Program-made: the position numbers and the translations under genes | From: Clostridia bacterium | GTDB lineage: Bacteria > Bacillota > Clostridia > TANB77 > CAG-508 | Assembly (NCBI GenBank): GCA_017515985.1 | Contig: JAFWDV010000008.1 | Location: forward strand, 132,470 to 196,469 | DNA: 64,000 bases | Direction of reading: 5' to 3' | Notes under the pieces: model-generated | What the model saw: the letters and a program-made list of their open reading frames with translations, nothing else | What the model was told of the DNA's origin: nothing | Databases searched by the model: none | Part shown: positions 45,403-55,616 of the stretch, piece by piece | Layout: each line of letters opens with the position of its first letter | Numbering within the stretch: position 1 is the first letter of the stretch

Positions 45403-46590
45403 TTATTTATCTTGTAAACATTCAATTCCAGGTAGTTTCTTCCCCTCTAAGAATTCTAGTGAAGCTCCTCCACCTGTTGAGATGTGAGTCATTTTATCTG
45501 CTAAGCCAGCTCTTTCAACGGCAGCTGCAGAATCTCCTCCACCTATTATTGTTGTACAATCAGATAAATTTGCTAAAGTTTCTGCTATTGTATCAGTTCC
45601 TGCAGCAAATTGCTTGAATTCTGATAGTCCAACAGGGCCATTCCATATAACAGTTTTTGCTGATTTTAATATTTCACAGTATTCTTTTATTGATTCTGCT
45701 CCTATATCAAAACCTTGCCATCCATCAGGAATTTCATTACTTTTAACAGTCTTGCTTTCAGTGTTAGGATCAAACTCTTTTCCAATTTTTGTATCAACAG
45801 GAAGAACAAGATTAACTCCTTTTTTCTTAGCATTTTCCATTATTTCTTTTGCTAAATCTAATTTATCTAATTCACATATAGAATCTCCAACACCATATCC
45901 TTGAGCTTTGAAGAATGTGAAAGCCATAGCTCCACCTATTAATAAAGTATCAACCTTTTCTAGTAAACTGTTGATAACACCAATCTTATCTGATACTTTC
46001 TTTCCTCCAAGAATTGCAACGAATGGTCTTTCTGGATTTTGTAATGCTTCTCCCAAGAACTTAAGTTCTTTCTCAATTAAAAATCCTGAAACTGCTGGCA
46101 AATAATCAGCAACACCAGCTGTAGAGCTATGCGCTCTATGTGCAGTTCCAAAAGCATCATTTACAAATATTTCAGCCATTGAAGCCAGCTCTTTAGAAAG
46201 CTCTGGATCATTCTTTTCTTCTCTAGCGTCAAATCTTACATTTTCAAGTAACACAACATCACCATTATTCATGTTTGATGTTAATTCTTTAGCGCTTTCA
46301 CCAATAACATCATTTGCAAGCTTAACTTCTTTTCCTAATAGTTTTGATAATTCAACTGCAATTGGTTTTAAAGAAAACTCTGGTTTTACTTCTCCCTTTG
46401 GTCTTCCTAAGTGAGAGCATAAAATCACTTTACAATTATTTTCTAATAAATATTTTATTGTTGGTAAAGCTCCAACTATTCTTCTGTTATCTGTGATAAC
46501 TCCATTTTCATCTAATGGAACATTAAAGTCACATCTAACAAATACCTTTTTATCTTTTAAATCAATATCTCTAACTGTTTTCTTACTCAT
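45403..46590 (-). CDS. pgk: Phosphoglycerate kinase
   Basis: The 395-aa enzyme makes ATP from 1,3-bisphosphoglycerate. It has [15 protein letters not shown], the SHLGRPKG loop, [20 protein letters not shown] and the nucleotide-binding [11 protein letters not shown]. Second gene of the operon after gap. Confidence 0.98.
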   Translation of the reverse strand: MSKKTVRDIDLKDKKVFVRCDFNVPLDENGVITDNRRIVGALPTIKYLLENNCKVILCSHLGRPKGEVKPEFSLKPIAVELSKLLGKEVKLANDVIGESAKELTSNMNNGDVVLLENVRFDAREEKNDPELSKELASMAEIFVNDAFGTAHRAHSSTAGVADYLPAVSGFLIEKELKFLGEALQNPERPFVAILGGKKVSDKIGVINSLLEKVDTLLIGGAMAFTFFKAQGYGVGDSICELDKLDLAKEIMENAKKKGVNLVLPVDTKIGKEFDPNTESKTVKSNEIPDGWQGFDIGAESIKEYCEILKSAKTVIWNGPVGLSEFKQFAAGTDTIAETLANLSDCTTIIGGGDSAAAVERAGLADKMTHISTGGGASLEFLEGKKLPGIECLQDK

Positions 46591-46630
46591 AGAAAATCTC
46601 CTTTTCGATTTATTTTTTTAAACGCCAAAA

Positions 46631-46674
46631 GGACGAAGCAAAACTTAAGCCAGCTTAAATTTTTCGCCCCGTCC
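46631..46674. repeat. GGACG hairpin between gap and pgk
   Basis: GGACGAAGC (46631-46639) opposes GCCCCGTCC (about 46666-46674), with inner TTAAGC/GCTTAA. It may act as a processing or attenuation site inside the glycolytic operon. Confidence 0.55.
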
Positions 46675-46688
46675 CCCCATTATTTAAC

Positions 46689-47705
46689 TTAAGCTAATTC
46701 AGCAAAGTATTTTATTGTTCTTACCATTTGGCTTGTATAAGAGTTTTCATTATCATACCAAGCTACTACTTGTACTTGATATAATCCTTCTCCAATTTCT
46801 GTAACCATTGTTTGTGTTGCATCAAATAAAGATCCATATGTGATTCCAATAATATCTGAAGAAACTAATGGCTCTTCTGTATATCCAAAAGAAGCATTTG
46901 CTGCTGCCTTCATAGCTGCATTAATTCCTTCAACTGTTACATTTTCACCTTTAACAACTGCTGTTAATATAGTTGTTGATCCTGTTGGAACTGGAACTCT
47001 TTGAGCAGATCCAATTAATTTTCCATTTAATTCTGGAATAACTAATCCTATAGCTTTAGCAGCTCCTGTTGAGTTAGGAACTATACTGCAAGCTGCAGCT
47101 CTTGCTCTTCTTAAATCACCTTTTCTATGTGGTCCATCAAGTAACATTTGGTCACCTGTGTATGCATGTATTGTTGACATGATTCCTGATTGAATTGGTG
47201 CGTATTTGTTTAATGTGTTTGCCATTGGTGCTAAACAGTTTGTTGTACATGATGCTGCTGAAATTATTTTATCTTCTTTTGTTAAGATATTTTCATTAAC
47301 ACTGTATACAACTGTTGGTAAATCATTTCCTGCTGGTGCTGAAATAACAACTTTTTTAGCACCTGCATCTATATGAGCTTGAGATTTTTCTTTAGATGTA
47401 TAGAATCCTGTACATTCAAGTACAACATCAACATCTAATTCACCCCAAGGTAAATTTTGTGCTTCTTTTTCTGCATATATTTTTATTGTTTTTCCATCTA
47501 CTGTTATAGAGTCTTCTCCAGCAACAACTGTATCTGCTTTTGCATATCTTCCTTGTGCTGAATCATATTTTAGTAAATGAGCTAACATTGTAGGACTTGT
47601 TAAATCGTTTATTGCAACGATTTCATACCCTTCTGCTCCAAACATTTGTCTAAATGCTAGACGTCCTATGCGTCCAAATCCATTAATAGCTACTTTAACT
47701 GACAT
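46689..47705 (-). CDS. gap: Glyceraldehyde-3-phosphate dehydrogenase
   Basis: This NAD-dependent enzyme of 338 aa makes 1,3-bisphosphoglycerate. It has [12 protein letters not shown] (nucleotide fold) and the active-site motif [12 protein letters not shown]. First gene of the operon; no cggR precedes it in this window. AATGGAGGAAT is the ribosome site. Confidence 0.98.
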   Translation of the reverse strand: MSVKVAINGFGRIGRLAFRQMFGAEGYEIVAINDLTSPTMLAHLLKYDSAQGRYAKADTVVAGEDSITVDGKTIKIYAEKEAQNLPWGELDVDVVLECTGFYTSKEKSQAHIDAGAKKVVISAPAGNDLPTVVYSVNENILTKEDKIISAASCTTNCLAPMANTLNKYAPIQSGIMSTIHAYTGDQMLLDGPHRKGDLRRARAAACSIVPNSTGAAKAIGLVIPELNGKLIGSAQRVPVPTGSTTILTAVVKGENVTVEGINAAMKAAANASFGYTEEPLVSSDIIGITYGSLFDATQTMVTEIGEGLYQVQVVAWYDNENSYTSQMVRTIKYFAELA

Positions 47706-47772
47706 TTAAAATTCCTCCATTCCGATGCTTATAACATCTGTAAAAAAAATGGTCAAATAATCAACCGGTCCC

Positions 47773-47801
47773 ATTGTATAATAAATCAAATCATATTTCA
47801 A
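47773..47801 (-). promoter_or_regulatory. Promoter of the glycolytic operon
   Basis: TTGAAA (47796-47801), 17 bp, TACAAT (47773-47778) on the minus strand. A GGGACCGGTTGATT segment just downstream could be an operator. Confidence 0.65.
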
Positions 47802-47831
47802 GAGATTATTTTAGTTTTCCAAAAAAAATGA

Positions 47832-47858
47832 AGACGGAAGAATTTTTTCCTCCGTCCC
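47832..47858. repeat. GACGGA hairpin after the DUF4190 gene
   Basis: GACGGAAGAA pairs with TTTTTTCCTCCGTC. It is a member of the GGGGACGG repeat family and a likely terminator. Confidence 0.65.
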
Positions 47859-47870
47859 CAAAATTTCTCT

Positions 47871-48290
47871 TTAATATATGTATGAATTTAATATAGAATT
47901 AACATCTGATTTATAGTTGTAATTGTAGCTACTATTAAAAAGATTATTGTAGTTATAATCATAAATATAATTACGATTTGTATATGTGTTGTACGCATTA
48001 ACAGTTTCATTAATTATAAGTGCAAAGAAAAGCCAGAATATTGTATATATAATGCTTAATACAATACCGACAGATCCACATGAAATTCCAGCGATTCCAA
48101 ATCCCTTTCCTTTTCCTTCCATTTGCTTTGCATTATTAAGACCTTTTACACCTAGTATTAATCCTATAATTGCTAAAACTAGTCCTAATAAAGGTATCCA
48201 ACAAAATACAATTGATAGTATACCTAGTATCATTCCAGCGATAGCCATTGTGTTACTTTGATTATTATTTCCATTTAATTCGTTATCCAT
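47871..48290 (-). CDS. DUF4190-type two-helix membrane protein
   Basis: The protein of about 139 aa starts at 48290 (AAAGGAG upstream). An Asn-rich head precedes TMAIAGMILGILSIVFCWIP, the typical DUF4190 hydrophobic hairpin with GLNNAKQMEGKGKGFGIAG between helices. The tail is a Tyr/Asn-rich stretch. Function is unknown. Confidence 0.8.
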   Translation of the reverse strand: MDNELNGNNNQSNTMAIAGMILGILSIVFCWIPLLGLVLAIIGLILGVKGLNNAKQMEGKGKGFGIAGISCGSVGIVLSIIYTIFWLFFALIINETVNAYNTYTNRNYIYDYNYNNLFNSSYNYNYKSDVNSILNSYIY

Positions 48291-48371
48291 TTTATTTCTC
48301 CTTTCTACATTTCTTCCGTATTTTATCATATTATTACATTATTTGCAAACTTGGATATGTCTTTTATTTTT

Positions 48372-48402
48372 AGAATAAATTTTCCATATACTGAAAATAC
48401 TA
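48372..48402 (+). promoter_or_regulatory. Possible sigma-G promoter of the gerA operon
   Basis: AGAATA (48372-48377), 18 bp, AATACTA (48396-48402) resemble the forespore sigma-G consensus. This is suggested by the germination genes downstream; weak by itself. Confidence 0.35.
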
Positions 48403-48425
48403 TTAATAAGAAAGGTAATCGGATA

Positions 48426-50072
48426 ATGGATTTATTATTTTATATAAAAAGTATATTTAGCTATTTAAAAAACCGAATTCAAAACTTTGAAATTCCTATG
48501 TGCACAGAGGTCCCCCCGCCTAACAACTGTAATGATAGCCATAATAATATTTCAAATGAACTTGAAAAAATATCAAAAAAATGCTCTAAAAATTTGAATT
48601 ATTTAAAGAATAAGTATAGAGCTGATATATGCCAAGATATCATGATAAGAGATTTTAACCTGCACTCTTGTAATATCCAACATCACGCATTTATTATATA
48701 CATTGATGGAATGATAGATTCAAATTTGGTTAATGATTTTATATTATCACCTCTAATGATAAAAAATAAATCAAACACCAGTTATAATAAGAAAGAACTC
48801 TCAAGCTTAGCAGATAATATTTATGATAGCCTAGTACCTCAAAATGCAATTAAAAAACTTTATGATTTTAAGGATGTTTTTTCATCAATAAATATGGGTG
48901 ATTGCGTTCTATTTGTGGATACATTAGATGTAGCTTTCGATTTTGATGTAAAAGGCTTTAAACAAAGAAATATTGATGCCCCACATAATGAAATAATTGT
49001 ACGCGGTTCACAAGAAGCATTCGTAGAAAATTTAAGAACTAATACTTCTATTCTTAGAAGATTAATTAACAATGAAAACCTGGTTATTCAAGATACAATT
49101 GTTGGAAAATTCACAAAAACCAGCGTTGCAATAGGATATATAGATGGAATTGCTAATAAATCGCTAATTTCAGAAGTACTTCGAAGAGTTTCCTCTTTAG
49201 ACGTTGATTATATTACATCTTCTGGCCAACTCGAGCAACTTATACAAGATTCACCGAAAAGTATATTTCCACAGGTTATTGCTACGGAAAGACCAGACAA
49301 AGTGATAAACCACCTGCTCGATGGAAGAATTTGTATAATTGTAAATGGTAGCCCATACGTCCTAGTAGTTCCCGGCGTATTTGTTGATTTCTTATCTTCC
49401 CCTGAAGATCTAAATCTAAAATATCAGTTTGCTAATTTACAGAAGCTAATAAGGTTACTTGCAATCACCCTAGCTCTGCTATTGCCTGGTTTATATATCG
49501 CTATAACCAATTATCACCAGGAGCTATTGCCCACAGAGCTACTATTTACCATTGCCGCTTCTAGAGAATCTGTTCCATTCCCCATCTTTATCGAAATATT
49601 TTTGATGGAAGCATCTTTTGAGCTTATACGTGAAGCCGGCCTTAGAGTCCCCAGCCCGCTTGGTTCTACAATTGGCATCGTAGGTGCCTTAATTCTGGGG
49701 GAAGCTGCAGTTTCAGCCTCTCTTGTTAGCCCTATTTTAATAATAATTGTAGCAATTACTGGTTTATGCTCATTCAGTATTCCCGATTTTTCTCTAAATT
49801 TCACATTTAGAATATATAGATTTTTGTATATCATTCTTGGCTATATGGCGGGATTTTTGGGTATTGCAGCAGGGCTATTTGTTCAAATGGCAATAATGTG
49901 TAATTTACAATCATTTGGTTCCCCCTATATAAATCCATTTGCGTCGAGACAAAGAAGTATTTCAAACTTTTTCGTTCCACCAACGTGGAAAAGAGAGCAA
50001 AAATCTGACTTTTTACACCCTTATAAGAAAAATTCACAAGGAAAATATAGTATGTTGTGGAGGAAAAAATAA
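48426..50072 (+). CDS. Spore germination receptor subunit A (GerA family)
   Basis: The 548-aa receptor protein has an N-terminal cytoplasmic domain (NRIQNFEIPMCTEVP, then DIMIRDFNLH). The GerA core contains YIDGIANKSLISEVLRRV, FPQVIATERPDK and VNGSPYVLVVP. Four to five membrane helices follow, and the conserved PIFIEIFLMEASFELIREAGLRVPSPLGSTIGIVGALILGEAAV region is split by helices. It forms nutrient receptors in the spore inner membrane with B and C. The ATG at 48426 follows AAAGG; an in-frame CGG lies just upstream of the ATG, not inside the gene. Confidence 0.93.
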   Translation: MDLLFYIKSIFSYLKNRIQNFEIPMCTEVPPPNNCNDSHNNISNELEKISKKCSKNLNYLKNKYRADICQDIMIRDFNLHSCNIQHHAFIIYIDGMIDSNLVNDFILSPLMIKNKSNTSYNKKELSSLADNIYDSLVPQNAIKKLYDFKDVFSSINMGDCVLFVDTLDVAFDFDVKGFKQRNIDAPHNEIIVRGSQEAFVENLRTNTSILRRLINNENLVIQDTIVGKFTKTSVAIGYIDGIANKSLISEVLRRVSSLDVDYITSSGQLEQLIQDSPKSIFPQVIATERPDKVINHLLDGRICIIVNGSPYVLVVPGVFVDFLSSPEDLNLKYQFANLQKLIRLLAITLALLLPGLYIAITNYHQELLPTELLFTIAASRESVPFPIFIEIFLMEASFELIREAGLRVPSPLGSTIGIVGALILGEAAVSASLVSPILIIIVAITGLCSFSIPDFSLNFTFRIYRFLYIILGYMAGFLGIAAGLFVQMAIMCNLQSFGSPYINPFASRQRSISNFFVPPTWKREQKSDFLHPYKKNSQGKYSMLWRKK

Positions 50073-50073
50073 T

Positions 50074-51192
50074 ATGAACATTTCAAAAATAGAAACGGCA
50101 CAGGCCATTGCATTATTATCCATAGTAATGGCCAATAAAATAATCCTAAACTTACCTAGATCCATAATATCATCAACTGGTTCATCTGCATGGCTCAATG
50201 TTATCTACATTGTTTTTTTGTCATTTTTATTTGTATTCTTAGTGATAAAATTACTAAAAAAATTTCCAAAAATGGATATTTTAGACATTTCGGAATATCT
50301 TGGTGGCAAATATCTAAAAGCAGCGGTGGGCATAATTTTTATAGTAATTTTTGCACTCACAATTGGTACAGTTTTATGTGGCTATTCAGAAACGCTAAAA
50401 TCCATATACTTTAATCAATCCCCTATTTTATATATACTACTATTTTTGATTGGCTCTGCATGCATAGCAAACAAATTTGGAATAAAAGCTATCGCCAAAG
50501 TAACAACCATCATTACACCGATTGTATTTTTTAGCATACTTATAGTTTTACTTACGCCAATAAAATCATTTGTCATTCAAAGATTTTTCCCCCTACTTGG
50601 TTATGGCTTTAATGAAACATTTCTTGCAGGAATATCAAATATTTTTGCACTATCCGGACTTAGCTATATACTGTTAATTCCTAGTCTTCTTAAGGAATCC
50701 GAAAGCTATAAAAAAGTAGCAATTATATCTTTATGTATTTCAGGATTTTATTTGATATTAAGCGTCTGCTGCACATTACTAGTATTTCCATTTGTTTTAT
50801 CACCTAACGAAAACCTATCATTATATTTATTAACTAAAGTATCCAACTATGGAGAGCTGATACACGGTGTTAATACAATATTTATCTTATTATGGATAAT
50901 TTCAGTCATTGCCTATATAAGTATTGGCTTATTTTTCATGCTGTATATAACGCAAAAAATAAGTACTATTAAAAGTACTATATTACTGAATTACTGCTAT
51001 TCATTGATTCTACTTGTTCTTTCTTATGTTTGGAAAGATTATATACAGCTTAATAACTTTTCGGAACACACGTTAAAATATATGATTCTTGCCTTCGTGT
51101 TTGTATTTAACCCATTTATATTGATTTTGGCAAATATTAAGAAAAGATTTACACGCTCTCAAACTACAATTGCTTCAGAAAGGAACACATAA
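50074..51192 (+). CDS. Spore germination receptor subunit B (permease-like)
   Basis: The 372-aa protein has ten or so membrane helices in the amino-acid permease-like GerB arrangement. It begins MNISKIETAQAIALLSIVM and carries LDISEYLGGKYLKAAVGIIF. It likely binds the nutrient germinant. It starts one base after the gerA stop, with GGAGG inside the gerA end. Confidence 0.9.
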   Translation: MNISKIETAQAIALLSIVMANKIILNLPRSIISSTGSSAWLNVIYIVFLSFLFVFLVIKLLKKFPKMDILDISEYLGGKYLKAAVGIIFIVIFALTIGTVLCGYSETLKSIYFNQSPILYILLFLIGSACIANKFGIKAIAKVTTIITPIVFFSILIVLLTPIKSFVIQRFFPLLGYGFNETFLAGISNIFALSGLSYILLIPSLLKESESYKKVAIISLCISGFYLILSVCCTLLVFPFVLSPNENLSLYLLTKVSNYGELIHGVNTIFILLWIISVIAYISIGLFFMLYITQKISTIKSTILLNYCYSLILLVLSYVWKDYIQLNNFSEHTLKYMILAFVFVFNPFILILANIKKRFTRSQTTIASERNT

Positions 51193-51195
51193 CTA

Positions 51196-52410
51196 ATGAA
51201 GAAAATAATATTTATTCTGCAGATTTTTCTTATCCTCATATGTTTTACAGGTTGCTATGATGCAAGAGGCATAGAAGAACTTGCGTATGTTGTCGCAATA
51301 GGGCTAGATACATCCGGTGAAAATCAAATAGAACTTTCACTTCAATTCGCAACAGCAAGCAAATCGTCCAGCTCCAGTGAATCATCTGGTAGCTCATCAC
51401 AATCTAAAGAAACAAATATAACCACCATAAAATGCAATACTATAAACTCTGGAATTGCCTTAATAAATAGCCATATTAGTAAAAAAATAAACTTATCTCA
51501 CTGTAAAGTACTAGTTATTTCGGAAGAGCTAGCTAAAAAAGGCATATCCCGTTATATCGACACTCTATGTAACAACATAGAAATAAAAGCAGATTGCAGC
51601 GTTATTGTGAGCAAATGCGATGCTAAAGAGTATTTAGAAAATGTTAAGCCAGCTTTAGAAAATCTAACTGCAAGATATTATGAATCAACTATTAATTCAG
51701 CTGAATATACAGGTTATACTGTAGATATGACCTTAGCAGAGTTTTATTCAAAAACTAAAGATTCTTATTGTGAGCCATATGCTATTTTAGGCTCTATAAC
51801 AAAAGAAGAAAATTCTTCCTCCCCCGAAATTAATGCAAAATACTTTGCAGGCGATAATCCTATAGACGATAAAGACATAATAGATAACCTTGGTATAGCC
51901 GTATTTAAAGATGATAAATTTATAGGAGAGCTAACAGGATTAGACAGCCTTTGTCATGTGATTATAACAAATGAATTAGACGAATGTACTCTAACGGTCC
52001 CAAAACAAAATGAAAAAGAAAAATACTTTGATTTGTTATTAACTCCAGAAAAATGTACAAAATGCTCTGTATCATTCGAAAACGATATTCCACATATAAA
52101 TATTAATGTATCTCTTCGCGGAAAGGGCCTCTCTATCAATGAGAATTCAAAATATAGTACCGAATGTTCCATCGATGAAATAAACACCTATGCTTCAAAA
52201 TATTTAAAAGATGCAATTATGGCATATTTAAATAAAACATCTAAAGAATATGGCTCTGATATATGTGGATTTGGCAAATATGCAGTAAAAAATTACTTGA
52301 CTATAGATGACTGGTATAGCTCTAACTGGCTTGAAAATTACCAAAACGCTGATTTTTCTGTTAACGTATCAATCACAGTCGAATCAGGAGCTGCTTTCAT
52401 GGAGCAATAA
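51196..52410 (+). CDS. Spore germination receptor lipoprotein subunit C
   Basis: The 404-aa protein has a lipoprotein signal with lipobox CFTGCYDARGIEEL, typical of GerC. A Ser-rich stretch (SSSSESSGSSSQSKE) follows, then the Ger(x)C domain to the end. It is anchored on the outer face of the inner spore membrane and completes the A-B-C receptor. It starts 3 nt after gerB. Confidence 0.92.
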   Translation: MKKIIFILQIFLILICFTGCYDARGIEELAYVVAIGLDTSGENQIELSLQFATASKSSSSSESSGSSSQSKETNITTIKCNTINSGIALINSHISKKINLSHCKVLVISEELAKKGISRYIDTLCNNIEIKADCSVIVSKCDAKEYLENVKPALENLTARYYESTINSAEYTGYTVDMTLAEFYSKTKDSYCEPYAILGSITKEENSSSPEINAKYFAGDNPIDDKDIIDNLGIAVFKDDKFIGELTGLDSLCHVIITNELDECTLTVPKQNEKEKYFDLLLTPEKCTKCSVSFENDIPHININVSLRGKGLSINENSKYSTECSIDEINTYASKYLKDAIMAYLNKTSKEYGSDICGFGKYAVKNYLTIDDWYSSNWLENYQNADFSVNVSITVESGAAFMEQ

Positions 52411-52433
52411 CCTTCTTCATCCCATGCAAATTA

Positions 52434-52462
52434 TTGACTTTTTTGTCAAATTATAGTATAAT
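52434..52462 (+). promoter_or_regulatory. Sigma-A promoter of ppaC
   Basis: TTGACT (52434-52439), 17 bp, TATAAT (52457-52462). Confidence 0.8.
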
Positions 52463-52496
52463 AGATATTGTTATTATTATTGAAGGAGGAATACAA

Positions 52497-53423
52497 ATGA
52501 GTATTAATAAAACTTTAGTTTTTGGACACAAAAATCCAGATACAGACACAATAATGTCATCAATAGTTATGGCTAATTTAGAAAACCAATTAGGTAACAG
52601 TGCCAAGGCAGTACGTCTTGGAAATATAAATAAAGAGACAGAATACGTTTTAAATTATTTGAATATCGAAGCACCTGAGCTTGTTTCTGCTTTAGAAGAT
52701 GGTCAAAATGTTATATTAGTTGATCATAATGAGGCAACACAAAGTGCAGATAATATTGCAAATGCAAACGTACAAAAAGTTGTTGATCACCACGCATTAA
52801 ACTTCTCTGTATCTACACCTATTTACTATAGAGCAGAGCCTGTTGGATGTACAGCAACTGTATTATACAAAATGTATAAAGAGCATGACGTTGAAATAAC
52901 AAAAAATATTGCAACAATGATGCTTAGCGCAATCATTTCTGATACATTATTATTCAAATCACCAACATGTACAGCTGAAGATAAAGCAATTGCTGAAAAG
53001 CTTGCTAAAATAGCTGAAGTTGATTGTGGAATATATGGTACAGATTTATTAAAAGCTGGTACAGATTTAAGTGACTATACACCAGAGCAAATAATAAACA
53101 TTGATAGTAAATTATTTGAAAAAGATGGAAAGAAATTTAAAATAGCTCAAATTAATACAGCCGATTTAGATAGCGTATTTAAAAACAAAGTTTACTTTGA
53201 AGCAGCTATAAATGATGAAATTAAGAAAGATAACTTAGACTTATATATGTTTGCAGCAACAGATATTATTAATTCAAATTCTAAAGTAATCACACTAGGA
53301 AATGATTCAAAAGTTGTTGAAAAAGCATATGGTGTAACATTAGATGACAACACAGCATTATTAGAGAACGTTGTTTCAAGAAAGAAACAAATGCTACCAA
53401 AAATATTAGAAAACTTAGACTAA
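52497..53423 (+). CDS. ppaC: Manganese-dependent inorganic pyrophosphatase
   Basis: The 308-aa DHH-family enzyme hydrolyses PPi. Motifs are FGHKNPDTDTIMS, LVDHNEATQSA and VVDHHAL, and the C-terminal RKKQMLPKIL tail belongs to the DHHA2 domain. It has no CBS insert. GGAGGAATAC precedes ATG 52497. Confidence 0.96.
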   Translation: MSINKTLVFGHKNPDTDTIMSSIVMANLENQLGNSAKAVRLGNINKETEYVLNYLNIEAPELVSALEDGQNVILVDHNEATQSADNIANANVQKVVDHHALNFSVSTPIYYRAEPVGCTATVLYKMYKEHDVEITKNIATMMLSAIISDTLLFKSPTCTAEDKAIAEKLAKIAEVDCGIYGTDLLKAGTDLSDYTPEQIINIDSKLFEKDGKKFKIAQINTADLDSVFKNKVYFEAAINDEIKKDNLDLYMFAATDIINSNSKVITLGNDSKVVEKAYGVTLDDNTALLENVVSRKKQMLPKILENLD

Positions 53424-53453
53424 TACAATTTATAAATAAACGGTATATAAACA

Positions 53454-53493
53454 AAAAAAGATAATAAACAATTAATTGTTTATTATCTTTTTT
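53454..53493. terminator. Perfect bidirectional terminator between ppaC and the 136-aa gene
   Basis: A 20-bp perfect palindrome (AAAAAAGATAATAAACAATT and its complement) ends in A and T runs at both sides. Confidence 0.9.
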
Positions 53494-53514
53494 CTTATCA
53501 TTTATACATAAAAA

Positions 53515-53925
53515 CTATTTCATCTCATTTTTAAGCTCATAAATTGAATACTTCGACTCATCTCTTCTTTCTTCTGCTCCACACTGTGCATTTATAATAT
53601 TTTTTGTAATCAATGTTGTAGATGCTATAATTATAACTGAAACAGCTATAAAACCAACCAATCTTGAAGATGCTAAAAATGTCCATCTGATTAGTTTTGC
53701 AAACAAAACCACCATTTTTACTAAAAACTTCGCTATAGCTTTCAATGAATGATGTTTCTTTACTTTAGAAAATTCTTTACGTATCTCAATTAGTGCAAGC
53801 TCTTTTGGGCTAATAACAACTGGTAGTAGATGTTTCGTATCCTGTATTATATGTATTTTATCTTCTGTACTTCTCGTCAATATTTCCTGCTTTTGTATAA
53901 TTCCATTAATTATATTGTTTTCCAT
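53515..53925 (-). CDS. Small membrane protein of unknown function
   Basis: The 136-aa protein is basic in its middle (RKEFSKVKKHHSLKAIAKFL), with one or two hydrophobic segments near 70-106 (MVVLFAKLIRWTFLA, GFIAVSVIIIASTTLI), and ends in a charged tail with a cysteine (QCGAEERRDESKY). It lies downstream of the polysaccharide deacetylase gene and may share its transcript. No family recognised. Confidence 0.6.
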   Translation of the reverse strand: MENNIINGIIQKQEILTRSTEDKIHIIQDTKHLLPVVISPKELALIEIRKEFSKVKKHHSLKAIAKFLVKMVVLFAKLIRWTFLASSRLVGFIAVSVIIIASTTLITKNIINAQCGAEERRDESKYSIYELKNEMK

Positions 53926-53966
53926 CTACAAAATCACCCCCACCAATATTTTATTAGTCAATGTGA

Positions 53967-55472
53967 TTAGTTCTGAATCTTCTGAGTTACCATCTCAGTG
54001 TCCGTTGTAATTACATCAAATCTGTATCCATTCTTTAAACCATAATCTATAATGTCTGGTAATGCTTCAACTGTTTTATTATTACCGCTGAAATCATGCA
54101 TCAATACAATATTATCTCTTCCTGGTTTTAGTCCCTTTGTGACATTGTTGTATACACCTTCTTTAGTTTTTACATCTCCAGAATCGCCAGATGCAACATT
54201 CCAATCATAGTATTTGAAACCTTCAGCAAGTACCTTTTGTGATATACTTGTCATTACACCTTTACAATATTTTCTACTTACTGTATTTGAGCTTCCACCA
54301 GGGAATCTAAGAATTTTAACTTCTTTACCTGTTGTTTGTTTTATTTTTTCTTGTAGTTTTGTAATGTTTTGATAACAAGCATCTACTGAAGCATATAATT
54401 TAGAATAATCATGTGAATATCCATGAATTCCTATTGCATTTCCTTCTTCAATTTCCCTTTTTACAAGTTTTTCATTTTCTTCATTATAGTTTAATATAAA
54501 GAACGTAGCATGAACACCTTTTGATTTTAATATATCAAGTATCTTTGGGGTAGTATTTGAACTTGGTCCATCATCGAATGTTAAATAAATAACACCTGTA
54601 GCTTGTGTAGGTCCAACTTCAACAGTTCTTGTAGCTTTTGCTTCATTTCCATTACTATCAGTAACTTTGTATGTAACTGTATATTTACCATCTTTTGATG
54701 TATCAATATTACTTCCCTCTATTACAATTTTACTTGTTAAATCACCATCTTTGTTATCTGTTGCTGTAGCACCTTGCTCTTCATATTTTGTATTTGTTAT
54801 TAAACTTATATAAGAATTTCCTTTTAATTTTATTTCAGGTGCAGTTAAATCTGTAAATATTACATGTCTTACCTTTTTAGATTTATTTCCTCTTGAATCT
54901 TCAACAACATAGTGCATATCAAAGTTGCCATTTTCTGTATCAACTTTTGATGTAGTAACTTTATCTTTTACATCACCGTCGCATGCATCTTTTGCTTCAA
55001 AACCTGGCTCTTCATATGTTGATCCATATTGTAATCTATACTCTTCTCCACCATTTAGTGTTATTTCTGGTCCAGTAGAATCTTTTACTACTACAGTTCT
55101 AGTATATGTATCATATGACTTTGAATGTGGAACCTTATATGTAACAGTATAGGTTCCTAATTTTGATGTATCAACATTGCTTTCTACAATTACTTGATTA
55201 CTTATATCTTTAAATTTAGCTTTTGCTTTTACACCTTCATCTTTATATTCAGTACCAAATTCAACTTCTACAGTGCTTTGCCCTATTATCTCAACTTTAG
55301 GAGCTCCATTAAGTTTTATAATCAAAAATATAGCTAAAATTGCTACAATAATTGCAACTACTGAAATCATTTTTTTATTATCATTATTATAATTTTTGCT
55401 ATAATGACTTCTTCCATGTCCATCCTCAAATGGTATTTTACTTGTGTATTCTCTCTCCTTTAAATTATTCAC
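53967..55472 (-). CDS. Membrane-anchored polysaccharide deacetylase with Ig-like domains
   Basis: The 501-aa protein has an N-terminal transmembrane anchor (about 34-52), three tandem DUF5011/Ig-like repeats (about 60-290; each reads roughly T-Y-x-V-x-D-x-x-G-N) and a C-terminal NodB domain (295-501). Catalytic motifs include LTFDDGPS, HGYSHDY, RFPGGSS and MHDFSG. It should remove acetyl groups from peptidoglycan or a surface polymer, affecting lysozyme resistance. Confidence 0.93.
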   Translation of the reverse strand: MNNLKEREYTSKIPFEDGHGRSHYSKNYNNDNKKMISVVAIIVAILAIFLIIKLNGAPKVEIIGQSTVEVEFGTEYKDEGVKAKAKFKDISNQVIVESNVDTSKLGTYTVTYKVPHSKSYDTYTRTVVVKDSTGPEITLNGGEEYRLQYGSTYEEPGFEAKDACDGDVKDKVTTSKVDTENGNFDMHYVVEDSRGNKSKKVRHVIFTDLTAPEIKLKGNSYISLITNTKYEEQGATATDNKDGDLTSKIVIEGSNIDTSKDGKYTVTYKVTDSNGNEAKATRTVEVGPTQATGVIYLTFDDGPSSNTTPKILDILKSKGVHATFFILNYNEENEKLVKREIEEGNAIGIHGYSHDYSKLYASVDACYQNITKLQEKIKQTTGKEVKILRFPGGSSNTVSRKYCKGVMTSISQKVLAEGFKYYDWNVASGDSGDVKTKEGVYNNVTKGLKPGRDNIVLMHDFSGNNKTVEALPDIIDYGLKNGYRFDVITTDTEMVTQKIQN

Positions 55473-55555
55473 TTTTTTCCCCTCCTATAATCATCACTCC
55501 AACATAATTCTACAACTTTTTACCTTTTATTACAAGGATTTTACAAAAAATAATA

Positions 55556-55591
55556 AGACAATTTGAGGTTAATTTTAACCAAAATTGTCTT
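55556..55591 (-). terminator. Terminator of ftsH
   Basis: AAGACAATTT (55556-55565) pairs with AAATTGTCTT (55582-55591), with inner GGTTAA/TTAACC, then a T-run on the minus strand. Confidence 0.8.
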
Positions 55592-55616
55592 ATCTTTATA
55601 AATCATTTTTTATTTA

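Noticed and set aside
47706..47870. CggR-type operator before gap
   Set aside because: GGGACCGG followed by TTGATT and TTGACC gives only a weak inverted repeat, and no cggR gene is adjacent; left as a note on the promoter.
48418..48428. In-frame CGG in the gerA gene
   Set aside because: It lies two codons before the ATG set by AAAGG, in the leader, so it is not a coding CGG.
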